From: CAYSAQ01 sp964429235
GTDB lineage: Bacteria; Margulisbacteria; Riflemargulisbacteria; GWF2-35-9; DYQY01
NCBI GenBank assembly: GCA_964429235.1
Contig: CAYSAQ010000001.1
Coordinates: 271,283 to 335,282 of the forward strand
Reading direction: 5' to 3'
DNA: 64,000 bases
A program made the position numbers and the translations under genes. This document shows, piece after piece, positions 26,146 through 35,558 of this stretch; the first letter of the stretch is position 1, and each line of letters opens with the position of its first letter. Below the pieces are notes generated by a model. The model was not told the origin of the DNA and did not search any database. It saw nothing but the letters and a program-made list of their open reading frames with translations.

Positions 26146-27771
26146 TTATTCACCTAAATACATGTTAATAAGTGCTGTTGTAGATGGATCGTGATCCTCT
26201 GACTTACCATTATCGATATCTTCAAGAATATTTCCAGCCAACACTTTACCTAGCTGCACACCCCATTGATCAAAGCTGAGAACTTGCCAAACAATACCTT
26301 GTACGAAAACCTTATGCTCATACATAGAAATTAGCATTCCTAAATTTTTAGGAGATAATTCCTTGATAACAATAGCGGTACTTGGTCTATTACCATGAAA
26401 GGTTTTGTGATTAAGCAAATCATCAGGACAACCCTCTGCGATTAAGTCCTCAACTGACTTACCATTCATAAGCGCCTCTTGTTGTGCAATAAAATTAGCA
26501 ATTAATTTATCATGATGTTGAGTCTTATAAGGATGGGAAGGATTTATACATGCGATAAAGTCACAAGGCACCAACTTAGTTCCTTGATGAATTAACTGAT
26601 AAAAAGCATGCTGACCATTTGTTCCTGGTTCTCCCCATATAAGTGGACCAGTCTGATAATCAACCCATTCTCCATCTCTAGTTGTAAACTTACCATTACT
26701 CTCCATATCTCCCTGTTGAAAATATGCAGGGAATCTTTCTAACCGCTGATCATAAGGAAGTATTGCCATAGATTCAGTGTTTAAAAAATTGTTATACCAA
26801 ATCCCTAATAGTGCTAAATTCATTGGAATATTTTTCTCAGCAGGAGTATTCAAAAAATGTTGATCCATCACATTATACCCGCTTAATAATTCTGCATATG
26901 ATTCAACTCCAATAGAAAGCATTATTGCTAACCCAATTGCTGATGTAGAAGAATACCTTCCTCCTACCCAATCCCAGAAAGGAAACATATTATCGGTATC
27001 TATCCCAAAAGCTGCAACTTCCTTTGAAGCTGTAGAAGCAGCCACGAAATGTTTAGCAACATCATCACTCTTCATAGTCTTTAAAAACCATTCTTTAGCT
27101 GTATTTGCGTTCTGCATTGTTTCTTGAGTAGTAAATGTCTTTGAAGCAATAATAAAAAGAGTCTCTTCAGGATTACATTTATTAAGGGCTTCATAAATAT
27201 CTTGGCCATCCACATTAGAAACAAATAAAAAGTTAATATCTTTTATTCTATTCTCTTCAAGAGAACGAACTATCATCTTAGGCCCTAAATCAGATCCACC
27301 GATACCGATATTTAATACTGTTGTAATCTTTTTGCCAGTAGCACCCTTCCATTCACCACATCTAACTTTATCAGTGAACACTCCCATTCTATCTAACACA
27401 TCACAAACCTCAGGCATTACATCTTTACCATCAACTTTAATAACAGATAGAGGCTGAAACTTTCCATCTACGTATTTAACATTTCTCAACGCAATATGTA
27501 AAACCGCTCGATCCTCAGTTGTATTTATCTTTTCACCAAAAAACATTTTATTTGCCCAAGTCTCAACATCTGATGCTTTAGCAAGATCGTATAAAGCACC
27601 CATCACTTCAGAATCAACTAAGTTCTTAGAATAATCTAAATACAACTCATCCAAACTTAAACTCATATCCTTTAGACGATTCTTGTCATTTTTAAACTCT
27701 TCACTAACAACAATTTCTTTTACCGATAACTCTTCTAATTTTCCCCACTCATTTGTCTCTGAAACTAACAT
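26146..27771 (-). CDS. pgi: Glucose-6-phosphate isomerase (copy 2)
   Basis: The 541-residue paralogue of the neighbouring gene keeps every visible active-site block: NIGIGGSDLGPKMIVRSL, IASKTFTTQETMQNAN, FPFWDWVGGRYSSTSAIGLA, GDMESNGKF and GQHAFYQLIHQGTKLVPCDF. Differences concentrate in the N-terminal 60 residues, around IKDINFLFVSNVDGQDIYEA and in loops near the C-terminus. Both copies therefore look functional rather than one being decayed. The divergence implies an old tandem duplication or acquisition beside the resident gene. ATG 27771 has AGGAGG in the upstream 15 bases. Confidence 0.95.
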   Translation of the reverse strand: MLVSETNEWGKLEELSVKEIVVSEEFKNDKNRLKDMSLSLDELYLDYSKNLVDSEVMGALYDLAKASDVETWANKMFFGEKINTTEDRAVLHIALRNVKYVDGKFQPLSVIKVDGKDVMPEVCDVLDRMGVFTDKVRCGEWKGATGKKITTVLNIGIGGSDLGPKMIVRSLEENRIKDINFLFVSNVDGQDIYEALNKCNPEETLFIIASKTFTTQETMQNANTAKEWFLKTMKSDDVAKHFVAASTASKEVAAFGIDTDNMFPFWDWVGGRYSSTSAIGLAIMLSIGVESYAELLSGYNVMDQHFLNTPAEKNIPMNLALLGIWYNNFLNTESMAILPYDQRLERFPAYFQQGDMESNGKFTTRDGEWVDYQTGPLIWGEPGTNGQHAFYQLIHQGTKLVPCDFIACINPSHPYKTQHHDKLIANFIAQQEALMNGKSVEDLIAEGCPDDLLNHKTFHGNRPSTAIVIKELSPKNLGMLISMYEHKVFVQGIVWQVLSFDQWGVQLGKVLAGNILEDIDNGKSEDHDPSTTALINMYLGE

Positions 27772-27859
27772 ATTTCCTCCTTATTTATCTATATACACAT
27801 TATTTATTTGATTCCTGTTATTTTACATCAATCTATTAAATTTGAATATTTGAGTATTT

Positions 27860-28897
27860 CTAAATTATCATCATTGCATCCCCAAAACTAAAAAAACGAT
27901 ACTCATTCTTCTTTGCTTCTTCATAGGCTGAAAAAACATTATCTCGTCCTACTAAGGCTGAAATCATTAAAAGCAATGAAGACTTAGGCAAATGGAAGTT
28001 TGTAATAATTCCATCAATTACTTTAAAATCAAACCCTGGATATATAAACACATCAGTACTTCCTTGCCCGGCCACTAAAGACTGCTTCGCCGCATATACA
28101 CCTTCCAGTACCCTCGTAGATGTAGTGCCAACAGCAATTACTCTTCCTTTATTACTTTTCACTTCATTAATTTTATCAATTGTCTGCTGTGGTAATTCAT
28201 AACGTTCACTATGCATCTTATGCTCAAGATAGTTATCACACTTAATTGGACGGAAAGTGCCTATTCCAACATATAGCGTTAAAAACGCTATAGAAACTCC
28301 CTTTTTTTCTAATTTAACTAGTAGTTCATCACTAAAATGTAATCCCGCAGTAGGGGCTGCGACAGCGCCTTGTTTCTTGGCGAAGACAGTTTGATACTTT
28401 TTCTTATAGAAATCTTCTTTTTGCTCATCGTACTCTATATAGGGAGGCAAAGGTATCTGACCACAACTATCAATTGCTTCAGAAAAATCTCCTTCTAGAT
28501 TAAAACGAACTAATCGTTTCCCTTCATCTAGAACATCAACAACTTCTGCAGAGAAGGTATCTGTAAAATTAACGATAGTTCCAATCTTTAACCCTGGCTT
28601 TACTAGGGCTTCCCAAAGCAACTCATCACCAACACTCTTTTCTTCTAATAAAAAAACTTCTGCTTTCCCACCTGTAGGCTTCTTCCCTAATAAACGTGCT
28701 GGTATTACTTTAGTGTCGTTAAATACTAATAAATCATCCGAAGTTAGCATATCTTCTAGCTCATAAAAAGAGTGATGCGTTATGTCACTAGTGTTCTTAT
28801 CAAGAACCAAGAGTTTGGAGTCATGTCTTTTATCTACAGGTAATTGCGCAATAAACTCCCTCGGAAGCTCAAAATCATAACTACTTATTGAATACAT
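27860..28897 (-). CDS. queA: tRNA preQ1(34) S-adenosylmethionine ribosyltransferase-isomerase QueA
   Basis: QueA transfers the ribosyl part of AdoMet to preQ1 in tRNA anticodons, making epoxyqueuosine. The 345-residue protein has the standard motifs YDFELPREFIAQLPVDKRHD, LLVFNDTKVIPARLLGKK, QIPLPPYIEYDE, YQTVFAKKQGAVAAPTAGLH and the C-terminal IITNFHLPKSSLLLMISALV. It starts one base after the stop of the histidine kinase gene without a strong ribosome site, so coupling is likely. A tgt gene is not in the window. Confidence 0.95.
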   Translation of the reverse strand: MYSISSYDFELPREFIAQLPVDKRHDSKLLVLDKNTSDITHHSFYELEDMLTSDDLLVFNDTKVIPARLLGKKPTGGKAEVFLLEEKSVGDELLWEALVKPGLKIGTIVNFTDTFSAEVVDVLDEGKRLVRFNLEGDFSEAIDSCGQIPLPPYIEYDEQKEDFYKKKYQTVFAKKQGAVAAPTAGLHFSDELLVKLEKKGVSIAFLTLYVGIGTFRPIKCDNYLEHKMHSERYELPQQTIDKINEVKSNKGRVIAVGTTSTRVLEGVYAAKQSLVAGQGSTDVFIYPGFDFKVIDGIITNFHLPKSSLLLMISALVGRDNVFSAYEEAKKNEYRFFSFGDAMMII

Positions 28898-28898
28898 A

Positions 28899-30461
28899 CT
28901 ATTTCTTTTTTTTAGGAATAATAACTGTGAAAACAGAACCTTGCTCAGGAAGGCTATTTACTGAAATCTCAGCGCCATGTAAATCTAGCACGTTCTTAAC
29001 GATAGGAAGCCCTAGGCCAGTACCTTCATATAGCTTAGTAAGAGAATTATCAACTTGCCTAAATTTATCAAAGATAATACTCTGCTCTTCTTCTGTCATA
29101 CCAATACCAGTATCTTCTACTTCTATAACCATTTGCTCACTGTCAGCAGAAATTTCAATTGTTACTTGCCCATCTTTTGTAAACTTAATAGCATTTGATA
29201 TTAAATTAGAAAAAACGCTTTCCATCTTATCTTCATCTACATCAATTAATAAATCCTTCTTAGTAGTACCTGCATCTACATTAATAGATATCCCAATATT
29301 CTTATTATCTGCTAATACTTTCATCTTTTTCACGGTATTCTTTATAATTTCTGCCAAATCAACAGACTCAATCTGCAACATAGTATTTCCGGACTCTATT
29401 TCACTAAGCAATAATAACTTATTAATAATCTTTAATAATGAAAGACTGTTCTCGTGAGCAATTTTAAGGAAGCTTGCCTGTGTCGGCGCGATATTGCCAT
29501 AATTCAACACAATCTCTACATAACCAAGAATACTTGTTAATGGCGTTCTTAGTTCATGTGATATATTTTGAAGAAACTGATCCTTAAGCTCATCAAGAAC
29601 CATAAGCTGAGTATTCTTATCCTCAAGCTCTCTGGTTTTCTCGTCTACTATTTTCTCAATATTATCAATATGGTCCTTTAGCTGAATATCAATTTCCAAC
29701 AATCTATCAATCATTCCATTAAAAGCTTCAGCTAAATGGCTAAACTCCTTATTACTTGTAACATGAACTCTTGTGTTAAAATCGCCTTCTTTAATACTCT
29801 CTATTGATCTTAAGAATTTTCTGTAAGGAGTATAAAAGTTTCTTATATAGAAATAAACCAAAGAACCAAATCCAAATAAAATAAAGAAACCAAGTGCTCC
29901 TAGATAAAAAACTAATAACTTCTCATAAGACAATGTTCTTTGTCTAAATACATAAGAAACATCTGTATAATTTTCATTTGCTATTTTACTAAGCTCTGAA
30001 AGTATATTATCTTCTAATACTCTTAGCTTATTTAGCGCTATCGCTTTTTGATGAACTGGTAACCTTTTTTCAAATAAAACTTGTATCAAGTCTCTTGCCT
30101 GTAAATATGCCTCATATTCTTTTTGCATATCTGATAGGCTAGTGCTTCCATATTTATTAGAGTTTCTTAGAAAAATATAAAATTGATAATCTAAACTATT
30201 AACTAAGTGAACAAACTCTGTCTTTGCTTGTAAAGAAGGAGTACTTGAATACTTATACGACAGATAAAACAGTCTAGATACTGATGAATATATATTTTGA
30301 ATCGAATTAGTATTATAGGCATAAAAAGCTAACTTTTTATCCATGTTTCTATCATTTTGAAAATTAGAAAATAGAGCAGCCGCTGATACCAAAAAAAACA
30401 TAAAAAACAGCGATATTATAAAAAAGAACTTAAATCTAAAGGATATTATTTTTCTATTCAT
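28899..30461 (-). CDS. Membrane sensor histidine kinase (orphan)
   Basis: The 520-residue kinase has TM1 (FFFIISLFFMFFLVSAAALF), an extracytoplasmic helical sensor (~35-178), TM2 (VFYLGALGFFILFGFGSLVY), a HAMP linker with SIKEGDFNTRV, a coiled coil, and HisKA with the phospho-acceptor His in LQNISHELRTPLTSILGYVE. The HATPase domain follows with N-box FSNLISNAIKFTKDG, G1 EDTGIGMTEEEQ and G2 YEGTGLGLPIVKNVLDLHGA. No response regulator gene lies next to it, so its partner is elsewhere. The four-helix sensor region resembles chemoreceptor-type ligand domains, but no ligand can be named. Confidence 0.93.
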   Translation of the reverse strand: MNRKIISFRFKFFFIISLFFMFFLVSAAALFSNFQNDRNMDKKLAFYAYNTNSIQNIYSSVSRLFYLSYKYSSTPSLQAKTEFVHLVNSLDYQFYIFLRNSNKYGSTSLSDMQKEYEAYLQARDLIQVLFEKRLPVHQKAIALNKLRVLEDNILSELSKIANENYTDVSYVFRQRTLSYEKLLVFYLGALGFFILFGFGSLVYFYIRNFYTPYRKFLRSIESIKEGDFNTRVHVTSNKEFSHLAEAFNGMIDRLLEIDIQLKDHIDNIEKIVDEKTRELEDKNTQLMVLDELKDQFLQNISHELRTPLTSILGYVEIVLNYGNIAPTQASFLKIAHENSLSLLKIINKLLLLSEIESGNTMLQIESVDLAEIIKNTVKKMKVLADNKNIGISINVDAGTTKKDLLIDVDEDKMESVFSNLISNAIKFTKDGQVTIEISADSEQMVIEVEDTGIGMTEEEQSIIFDKFRQVDNSLTKLYEGTGLGLPIVKNVLDLHGAEISVNSLPEQGSVFTVIIPKKKK

Positions 30462-30532
30462 ATTTAAATTATATTTACTTTACTGAAAAAGTAAACGTAA
30501 ACCTCTTCCTACAGGCAAAAGCCCATGATTAT

Positions 30533-31483
30533 TTATATATTATTTACAATAGAACTAGCTTCTTTTCCTTCAAGTATCAATGATACTTGTGTGGCTACTT
30601 CAATTGAAACATTTATTTTAGCATCTTTTGTCGCTGCCCCTATATGTGGAGTAGTGATAATGTTCTTCACTCCAATCAAAGGGTTTGTGCCATTTACGGG
30701 TTCTTCTGAGTAAACATCAGTTGCCGCAATAGCAATCTTACCAGACTCTACAGCATGCTTCAAATCTTCTTCCTCAACTATTCCACCACGGGAACAATTT
30801 ACTAAACATACGCCATCCTTCATCTTGGTAATATTCTCTGCATTAATAAGGCCTATTGTATCCTCTGTTTTAGGAACATGAATGGTTATAAAATCAGAAT
30901 TGGAAAGAAGTTCATCTATTGTCTGGAAAGAGATAGACTCCTTTTGCATTTCTTCTTCACTTATATATGGATCACAAGCTAATACCTTCATTCCAAGACA
31001 ATTAGCATAACTAGCAACCCTTTTGCCAATCTTACCTAAACCAATAACGCCTAATGTCTTTCCATTAAGCTCGGTTCCTAAGAAAGCTGATCTATTCCAT
31101 TCTCCACTTTGTAAACTAATATGAGATAGTGATACTTTTCTTGCAACATCAAGCAGCAACGCCAATGTTAATTCTGCAGTTGATGAAGTATTAGCATTGG
31201 GAGTATTTACTACTGATATGCCTTTACTAGTAGCAGCCTGCATATCTATATTATCAACACCAACACCAGCTCTTCCAATAACTTTCAGATTATTTGCAGC
31301 TTTTATGACCTTTGCAGTAACTTGAGTCTCACTACGTACAATTAATGCATTGTATTTTGGAATCGAAGAAACTAACTCTTCTTCAGATAAGCCAGTAATA
31401 ATATCTACTGAAAATTTATCTTTGAGGATATCAATCCCTTGTACAGAAATCTTATCACTAATTAATATTTTAATTTTATTCAT
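30533..31483 (-). CDS. serA: D-3-phosphoglycerate dehydrogenase-type 2-hydroxyacid dehydrogenase
   Basis: The enzyme oxidises 3-phosphoglycerate with NAD in the first step of serine synthesis. The 316-residue short form lacks the C-terminal ACT and intervening domains, so serine feedback through ACT is not expected. Motifs include VIGRAGVGVDNIDMQAATSK, the NAD loop GVIGLGKIGKRVASYA, catalytic Arg region VNCSRGGIVEEEDL and catalytic His in ITTPHIGAATKDAK. Other short 2-hydroxyacid dehydrogenases are possible alternatives. It is insulated from the ribosomal operon by a strong terminator. Confidence 0.88.
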   Translation of the reverse strand: MNKIKILISDKISVQGIDILKDKFSVDIITGLSEEELVSSIPKYNALIVRSETQVTAKVIKAANNLKVIGRAGVGVDNIDMQAATSKGISVVNTPNANTSSTAELTLALLLDVARKVSLSHISLQSGEWNRSAFLGTELNGKTLGVIGLGKIGKRVASYANCLGMKVLACDPYISEEEMQKESISFQTIDELLSNSDFITIHVPKTEDTIGLINAENITKMKDGVCLVNCSRGGIVEEEDLKHAVESGKIAIAATDVYSEEPVNGTNPLIGVKNIITTPHIGAATKDAKINVSIEVATQVSLILEGKEASSIVNNI

Positions 31484-31510
31484 CAGTTCTACTCTATATG
31501 TAATTTAGTG

Positions 31511-31539
31511 AAAAAAAAAGCACCCAATGGGTGCTTTTT
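31511..31539 (-). terminator. Intrinsic terminator ending the ribosomal-protein run
   Basis: On the minus strand AGCACCC-ATT-GGGTGCT is flanked by A-runs before and nine Ts after: a textbook Rho-independent terminator just beyond rpsI. It marks the end of about 30 kb of same-strand transcription and translation genes. Confidence 0.95.
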
Positions 31540-31542
31540 GAT

Positions 31543-31947
31543 TTATCTTTTTCGGTACTGAGTACCTTTTCTTGCTTTCTTCTTACCATATTTCTTTCTC
31601 TCAACGATTCTATCATCTCGAGTAAGTAATCCTTCTGTCTTTAACAAAGGTCTATATTCTTCAGAAATAATGTTTAATGCTTTAGCAATGCCATGCATTA
31701 CGGCATCAACTTGACCACTAATGCCTCCACCAGAAACTGAAGATATAACATCATATCTATCATTAGTCTTAGTAAGAAGTAATGGCTTTAATAATTTTGT
31801 TCTTTGAGTAATAGAAACATTCAAATCTTCCAAACTCTTCTTATTAATAACAATCTTCCCAGTTCCAGGAATTAACCATACCTTAGCAATGGCTTCTTTC
31901 CTTTTACCAGTAGCATAATATTTAACTTGTTTACTCTTATCTGCCAT
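31543..31947 (-). CDS. rpsI: 30S ribosomal protein S9
   Basis: This 134-residue protein of the small-subunit head has a C-terminal tail that reaches the P-site tRNA. YYATGKRKEAIAKVWLIPGT opens it, GGISGQVDAVMHGIAKAL is central, and the basic tail ends KKARKGTQYRKR with the conserved terminal Lys-Arg. It is last in the run, 19 bases after rplM, as in most bacteria. Confidence 0.97.
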   Translation of the reverse strand: MADKSKQVKYYATGKRKEAIAKVWLIPGTGKIVINKKSLEDLNVSITQRTKLLKPLLLTKTNDRYDVISSVSGGGISGQVDAVMHGIAKALNIISEEYRPLLKTEGLLTRDDRIVERKKYGKKKARKGTQYRKR

Positions 31948-31966
31948 ATGATTCTCCTTCTATATC

Positions 31967-32407
31967 CTATAAATCTAACTTAGTTGGTTTTTGTGCTTCA
32001 TGCTCGTGCTGTTCTCCAGCATATACATGTAACTTTTTATACATTGCTCTACCAATACGACCTTTAGGCAACATCCTTCTAATCGCTTCTTCTAATACTC
32101 TTTCAGGTTTTTCAGTAATCATTTTAGCAAAATTAGTTGTAGTAATTCCACCTGGGTATCCTGAATACTTATGATATAACTTGTTCTCATATTTTCTTCC
32201 AGACACTTTCACTTTACTTGCATTTAGAACTATAACATTATCTCCATTATCCATTGTTGGCTGAAATGTTGCTTTGTGTTTACCTCTAAGAATTGATGCA
32301 ATCTGTGACGATATTCTTCCTAATGCTTTTCCTTGTACATCAACTGTCACCCATTGTCTGTCTATCTTTTTGCTAGATAAATAATAAGTATCAAATTTAT
32401 TTCTCAT
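31967..32407 (-). CDS. rplM: 50S ribosomal protein L13
   Basis: This early-assembling large-subunit protein has 146 residues. RQWVTVDVQGKALGRISSQI, LRGKHKATFQPTMDNGD and RMLPKGRIGRAMYKKLHVYA are family signatures. It overlaps the end of truA by 11 bases, so expression is coupled to pseudouridine synthase. The rplM-rpsI pair is conserved across bacteria. Confidence 0.97.
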   Translation of the reverse strand: MRNKFDTYYLSSKKIDRQWVTVDVQGKALGRISSQIASILRGKHKATFQPTMDNGDNVIVLNASKVKVSGRKYENKLYHKYSGYPGGITTTNFAKMITEKPERVLEEAIRRMLPKGRIGRAMYKKLHVYAGEQHEHEAQKPTKLDL

Positions 32408-33185
32408 CTTCTGTTCCTTTCGTATCTCTTATATATTCTACATGTGTTAAGAACAATCCTTGTGCAGGAGCCATCTGCCAAAGATATCTTTTATTAGCTG
32501 TAACAATATCACTAAACTCTTGTTTAGTTAAATTATCTTCTAATGCAGCTAACAATAATCCTACTATTCTCCGAACCATGTTATGTAAAAACCCATTAGC
32601 TCTAACTCTAAACAAATAACTATCGCCTTTAATACCTAATAAAGAATATTCAGACAGGTGTACCGCAGCCATCATAATCTCTCTTATAGTATTTTCATAT
32701 TTATCTGAAGATTTGCAAAATAATGCAAAATCTTTTTCTCCAATTAAACACTCACAATAATCATTTACTCTTTCAATATCCATGTTGCGAACATGCAACA
32801 TATGTTTATTTAAAAAAACTTTCTTTTCACCAGTATAAAACCAGTATTCATATTCTCTCCAAGAAGCATGTCTTCTCGGATCAAACGATTTGGCAACATC
32901 TTCAACTGAATTAATAACAATACTATTGCTATTTATACAGCTGTTAAGAACATCTTTTAGTTTAATTAAGGGAATCTTCCCCTGATCAACAAAAGATATT
33001 ATCTGACCTTCAGCATGAACACCTCTATCAGTTCTTCCAGCGTAAGAAACCTTCACATCTTTCTGATAAAATTCAGAAAAAGATTTCTCAAGCATAGATT
33101 GAACTGTGGGTTCAAACTGAGTTTGCCGTTGCATACCATAAAAAACTTCACCATCATAACTGATATGAAGTTTTAAGGTACGCAC
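32397..33185 (-). CDS. truA: tRNA pseudouridine(38-40) synthase TruA
   Basis: The enzyme makes pseudouridine in the anticodon arm of many tRNAs. The 262-residue protein carries the catalytic aspartate in YAGRTDRGVHAEGQIISF and the closing motifs FLHNMVRRIVGLLLAALED and MAPAQGLFLTHVEY. It starts at GTG, two bases after the rplQ stop. Position between rplQ and rplM is the common bacterial arrangement, though ecf transporter genes often found there are absent. Confidence 0.95.
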   Translation of the reverse strand: MRTLKLHISYDGEVFYGMQRQTQFEPTVQSMLEKSFSEFYQKDVKVSYAGRTDRGVHAEGQIISFVDQGKIPLIKLKDVLNSCINSNSIVINSVEDVAKSFDPRRHASWREYEYWFYTGEKKVFLNKHMLHVRNMDIERVNDYCECLIGEKDFALFCKSSDKYENTIREIMMAAVHLSEYSLLGIKGDSYLFRVRANGFLHNMVRRIVGLLLAALEDNLTKQEFSDIVTANKRYLWQMAPAQGLFLTHVEYIRDTKGTEDEK

Positions 33186-33187
33186 TT

Positions 33188-33538
33188 TTAAATTAATTCA
33201 AGTATCGATATACTCGCAGCATCGCCACGGCGTATCCCAAATTTAACTATACGAGTGTATCCACCCGGTCTTTCTTTATATGTTTCAACAACATCATTAA
33301 ATACTATGTCTACGATTTTCTTGTCCTGAAGCATTTTGAATACTTCTCTTCGTGCATGGACATCGTTTCCTTTAGCTTTAGTAATTATTCTTTCAACATA
33401 TTTACTTACTTCTTTAGCTCTAGCATCTGTCATTTTAACTTGCTTATGCTCAAATAATGCTTTTGCACCATTTTTAATTAAAGCTATTCTTTGGTCTGTA
33501 GGTAATCCTAATTTATTATTTCCCTTTTTATGTCTCAT
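33188..33538 (-). CDS. rplQ: 50S ribosomal protein L17
   Basis: The 116-residue protein lies near the peptide exit tunnel. It opens MRHKKGNNKLGLPTDQRIAL, has KVKMTDARAKEVSKYVERII in the middle and ends with the GGYTRIVKFGIRRGDAAS motif. It follows rpoA by five bases, the normal end of the alpha operon. Confidence 0.97.
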   Translation of the reverse strand: MRHKKGNNKLGLPTDQRIALIKNGAKALFEHKQVKMTDARAKEVSKYVERIITKAKGNDVHARREVFKMLQDKKIVDIVFNDVVETYKERPGGYTRIVKFGIRRGDAASISILELI

Positions 33539-33543
33539 TTGTC

Positions 33544-34476
33544 CTAGTCCTCTTTCAATCTCAGTCCGTATTGTGCTAATTTTTCGTTAATCTCATCAGC
33601 AGATTTCTTTCCAAAATTCTTAATTTTCATAAGATCTTTCATTGGTTTAGTAATTAATTCTGCTACAGTCTGAATGCCTGCTTTACGTAGGCAATTAGAC
33701 GATCTAGCTGATAATTCTAAATCTTCAATAGAAAGTTCTAAATTTGCATTATCTTCTGGCTCAGCAATAGTTTCTTCTACTACTGGAGCAGGAATGATAT
33801 GTTTATAATCTGTAAAAAGACTAAAACTATCAATCAATACTTTAGAAGATTCTTCAACAGCATCTTCAGCAGTAATAGTTCCATCTGTCCAAACCTCAAT
33901 TGTAAGTTTGTCTAAATCTGTTCTATTACCAACTCTAGTATCTTCAATAGTATGATTAACTTTCGTTACTGGTGAAAAATTACAATCAACTGGCATAGTT
34001 CCAACTGGCATATCTTCAAAACGACTTAATTCAGATAATCTATAGCCGATTCCTTGTTCAATTCTCAAATCAATTTTTAATGAAGCATCTCCAGTAATTG
34101 TAGCTATATGGAGATCTTTATTAATAATTTCAATCTCTGCATCATGTTTAATATCTGACGCATGAATCTCACCTTTTTTTGAAACATCAATAGTTACATT
34201 TTTAGGTGTTTCAGAAAAGCTTTTCACAGCAATCTGTTTAAGATTCAAAATAATATCAAGAATATCTTCTTTAATTCCTTCTACAGAACAGAACTCATGA
34301 TCTACACCTTCAATTTTAATTGCAGTAACTGCAGCTCCAGGTAAAGAAGATAGAAGTACCCTTCGCATAGAATTCCCAAGTGTAGTCCCATAACCTTTTT
34401 CTAATGGATTAATAACCATCTTTGCATAATTTAGGTCTTCACTCTTTGTAACATCTACTTTTGTATTTAATTTCAC
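33544..34476 (-). CDS. rpoA: DNA-directed RNA polymerase subunit alpha
   Basis: The 310-residue scaffold subunit of RNA polymerase has an N-terminal dimerisation domain (ERGYGTTLGNSMRR-like EKGYGTTLGNSMRRVLLSSL, GVDHEFCSVEGIKEDILDII). An acidic linker (~235-250) and the C-terminal domain follow (LELSARSSNCLRKAGIQTVA, MKIKNFGKKSADEINEKLAQ), which contacts UP elements and activators. Translation starts at GTG 34476 with AGGAGG upstream. Confidence 0.97.
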   Translation of the reverse strand: MKLNTKVDVTKSEDLNYAKMVINPLEKGYGTTLGNSMRRVLLSSLPGAAVTAIKIEGVDHEFCSVEGIKEDILDIILNLKQIAVKSFSETPKNVTIDVSKKGEIHASDIKHDAEIEIINKDLHIATITGDASLKIDLRIEQGIGYRLSELSRFEDMPVGTMPVDCNFSPVTKVNHTIEDTRVGNRTDLDKLTIEVWTDGTITAEDAVEESSKVLIDSFSLFTDYKHIIPAPVVEETIAEPEDNANLELSIEDLELSARSSNCLRKAGIQTVAELITKPMKDLMKIKNFGKKSADEINEKLAQYGLRLKED

Positions 34477-34500
34477 GGCAAACAGGCCTCCTTATTATTT

Positions 34501-35124
34501 TTATCTAGAATAATACTCAATAATTAACTGCATATTAACAGGAACATCAACTTCGTCCATGTTAGGTACTCTAGTAAAAGAATACTTATTTGCAGCTGCA
34601 TCACCAGTAATCCAACTTGGTGCTGGTCTTTTTTTCATTGCTTCTAGCAATGTTGTAAAAGACTCTTTTGACTTATCTCTGATAGAGATAATATCACCCT
34701 CACTTACAAGATAAGAAGGTATATCTACTTTCTTACCATTTACAAGAAAATGACCATGCTTAACCAATTGTCTAGCACTCTTTCTTGTATAACCTAATCC
34801 AGCTCTGAAAATTACGTTATCTAATCTTCTTTCAACGAACTTGATTAACTCTTCAGCTGTATTACCGTGTGTACGGTTTGCTTTCTCATAATATCTGCGA
34901 AATTGACTTTCGCTTATACAATAAAATCTTTTTGCCTTTTGTTTTTCTCTCAAACGAATTCCAAACTCAGACATTTTTCCTCTGAAAGTTGGTCCATGAT
35001 CTCCCGGTGGATATGCCCTTCTATTTAGAGGACATTTTGGACTTTCACATTTATCACTTTTCAAATAAAGCTTTGTGGCTTCTCTTCTACATAATTTACA
35101 AGACGGTCCTTTATACAAACCCAT
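34501..35124 (-). CDS. rpsD: 30S ribosomal protein S4 (zinc-knuckle form)
   Basis: The 207-residue primary 16S-binding protein is of the C+ type: Cys residues in SCKLCRREATK and KCESPKCPLNRR form the N-terminal zinc knuckle. The S4 RNA-binding domain follows (RLDNVIFRAGLGYTRKSARQ, VKHGHFLVNGKKVDIPSYLV). It stands between rpsK and rpoA in the alpha operon, where S4 is the usual translational repressor. Confidence 0.97.
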   Translation of the reverse strand: MGLYKGPSCKLCRREATKLYLKSDKCESPKCPLNRRAYPPGDHGPTFRGKMSEFGIRLREKQKAKRFYCISESQFRRYYEKANRTHGNTAEELIKFVERRLDNVIFRAGLGYTRKSARQLVKHGHFLVNGKKVDIPSYLVSEGDIISIRDKSKESFTTLLEAMKKRPAPSWITGDAAANKYSFTRVPNMDEVDVPVNMQLIIEYYSR

Positions 35125-35146
35125 TAAACGATCTCCCTTCTATAAC

Positions 35147-35545
35147 CTATACTCTTCTTCTCTTACGAGGTCTACATCCATTGTGTGGTATTGGAGTAAC
35201 ATCTTTAATAGAAACAACTTCAATTCCTGCTGCCTGTATTGCTCTGATAGCTGTCTCTCTACCCGGTCCAGGTCCTTTTACCAAAATATCAACTTGCTGC
35301 ATGCCATTCTCTTTGGCAGTTACTGCAGCTCTCTCTCCTGCTGACTGAGCAGCAAAAGGAGTTCCTTTTTTTGAACCCTTGAATCCAACTGCACCAGAAC
35401 TACCCCAAGAAATGAGGTTTCCCTCTAAATCAGTAATTGAAATAATTGTATTATTAAAATTAGATTTAATATGAGCTATACCATGAGGTATATTCTTTTT
35501 TACTTTTTTCTTTTTTACGCTAGTTTTTTTCTTCGCTGCTACCAT
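35147..35545 (-). CDS. rpsK: 30S ribosomal protein S11
   Basis: The 132-residue platform protein has a Lys-rich N-terminus (KKKTSVKKKKVKKNIPHGIA), then IKSNFNNTIISITDLEGN and the C-terminal IKDVTPIPHNGCRPRKRRRV with the invariant NGCRPxKRR. It is 13 bases after rpsM. Confidence 0.97.
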   Translation of the reverse strand: MVAAKKKTSVKKKKVKKNIPHGIAHIKSNFNNTIISITDLEGNLISWGSSGAVGFKGSKKGTPFAAQSAGERAAVTAKENGMQQVDILVKGPGPGRETAIRAIQAAGIEVVSIKDVTPIPHNGCRPRKRRRV

Positions 35546-35558
35546 TTATCGACTCCTC

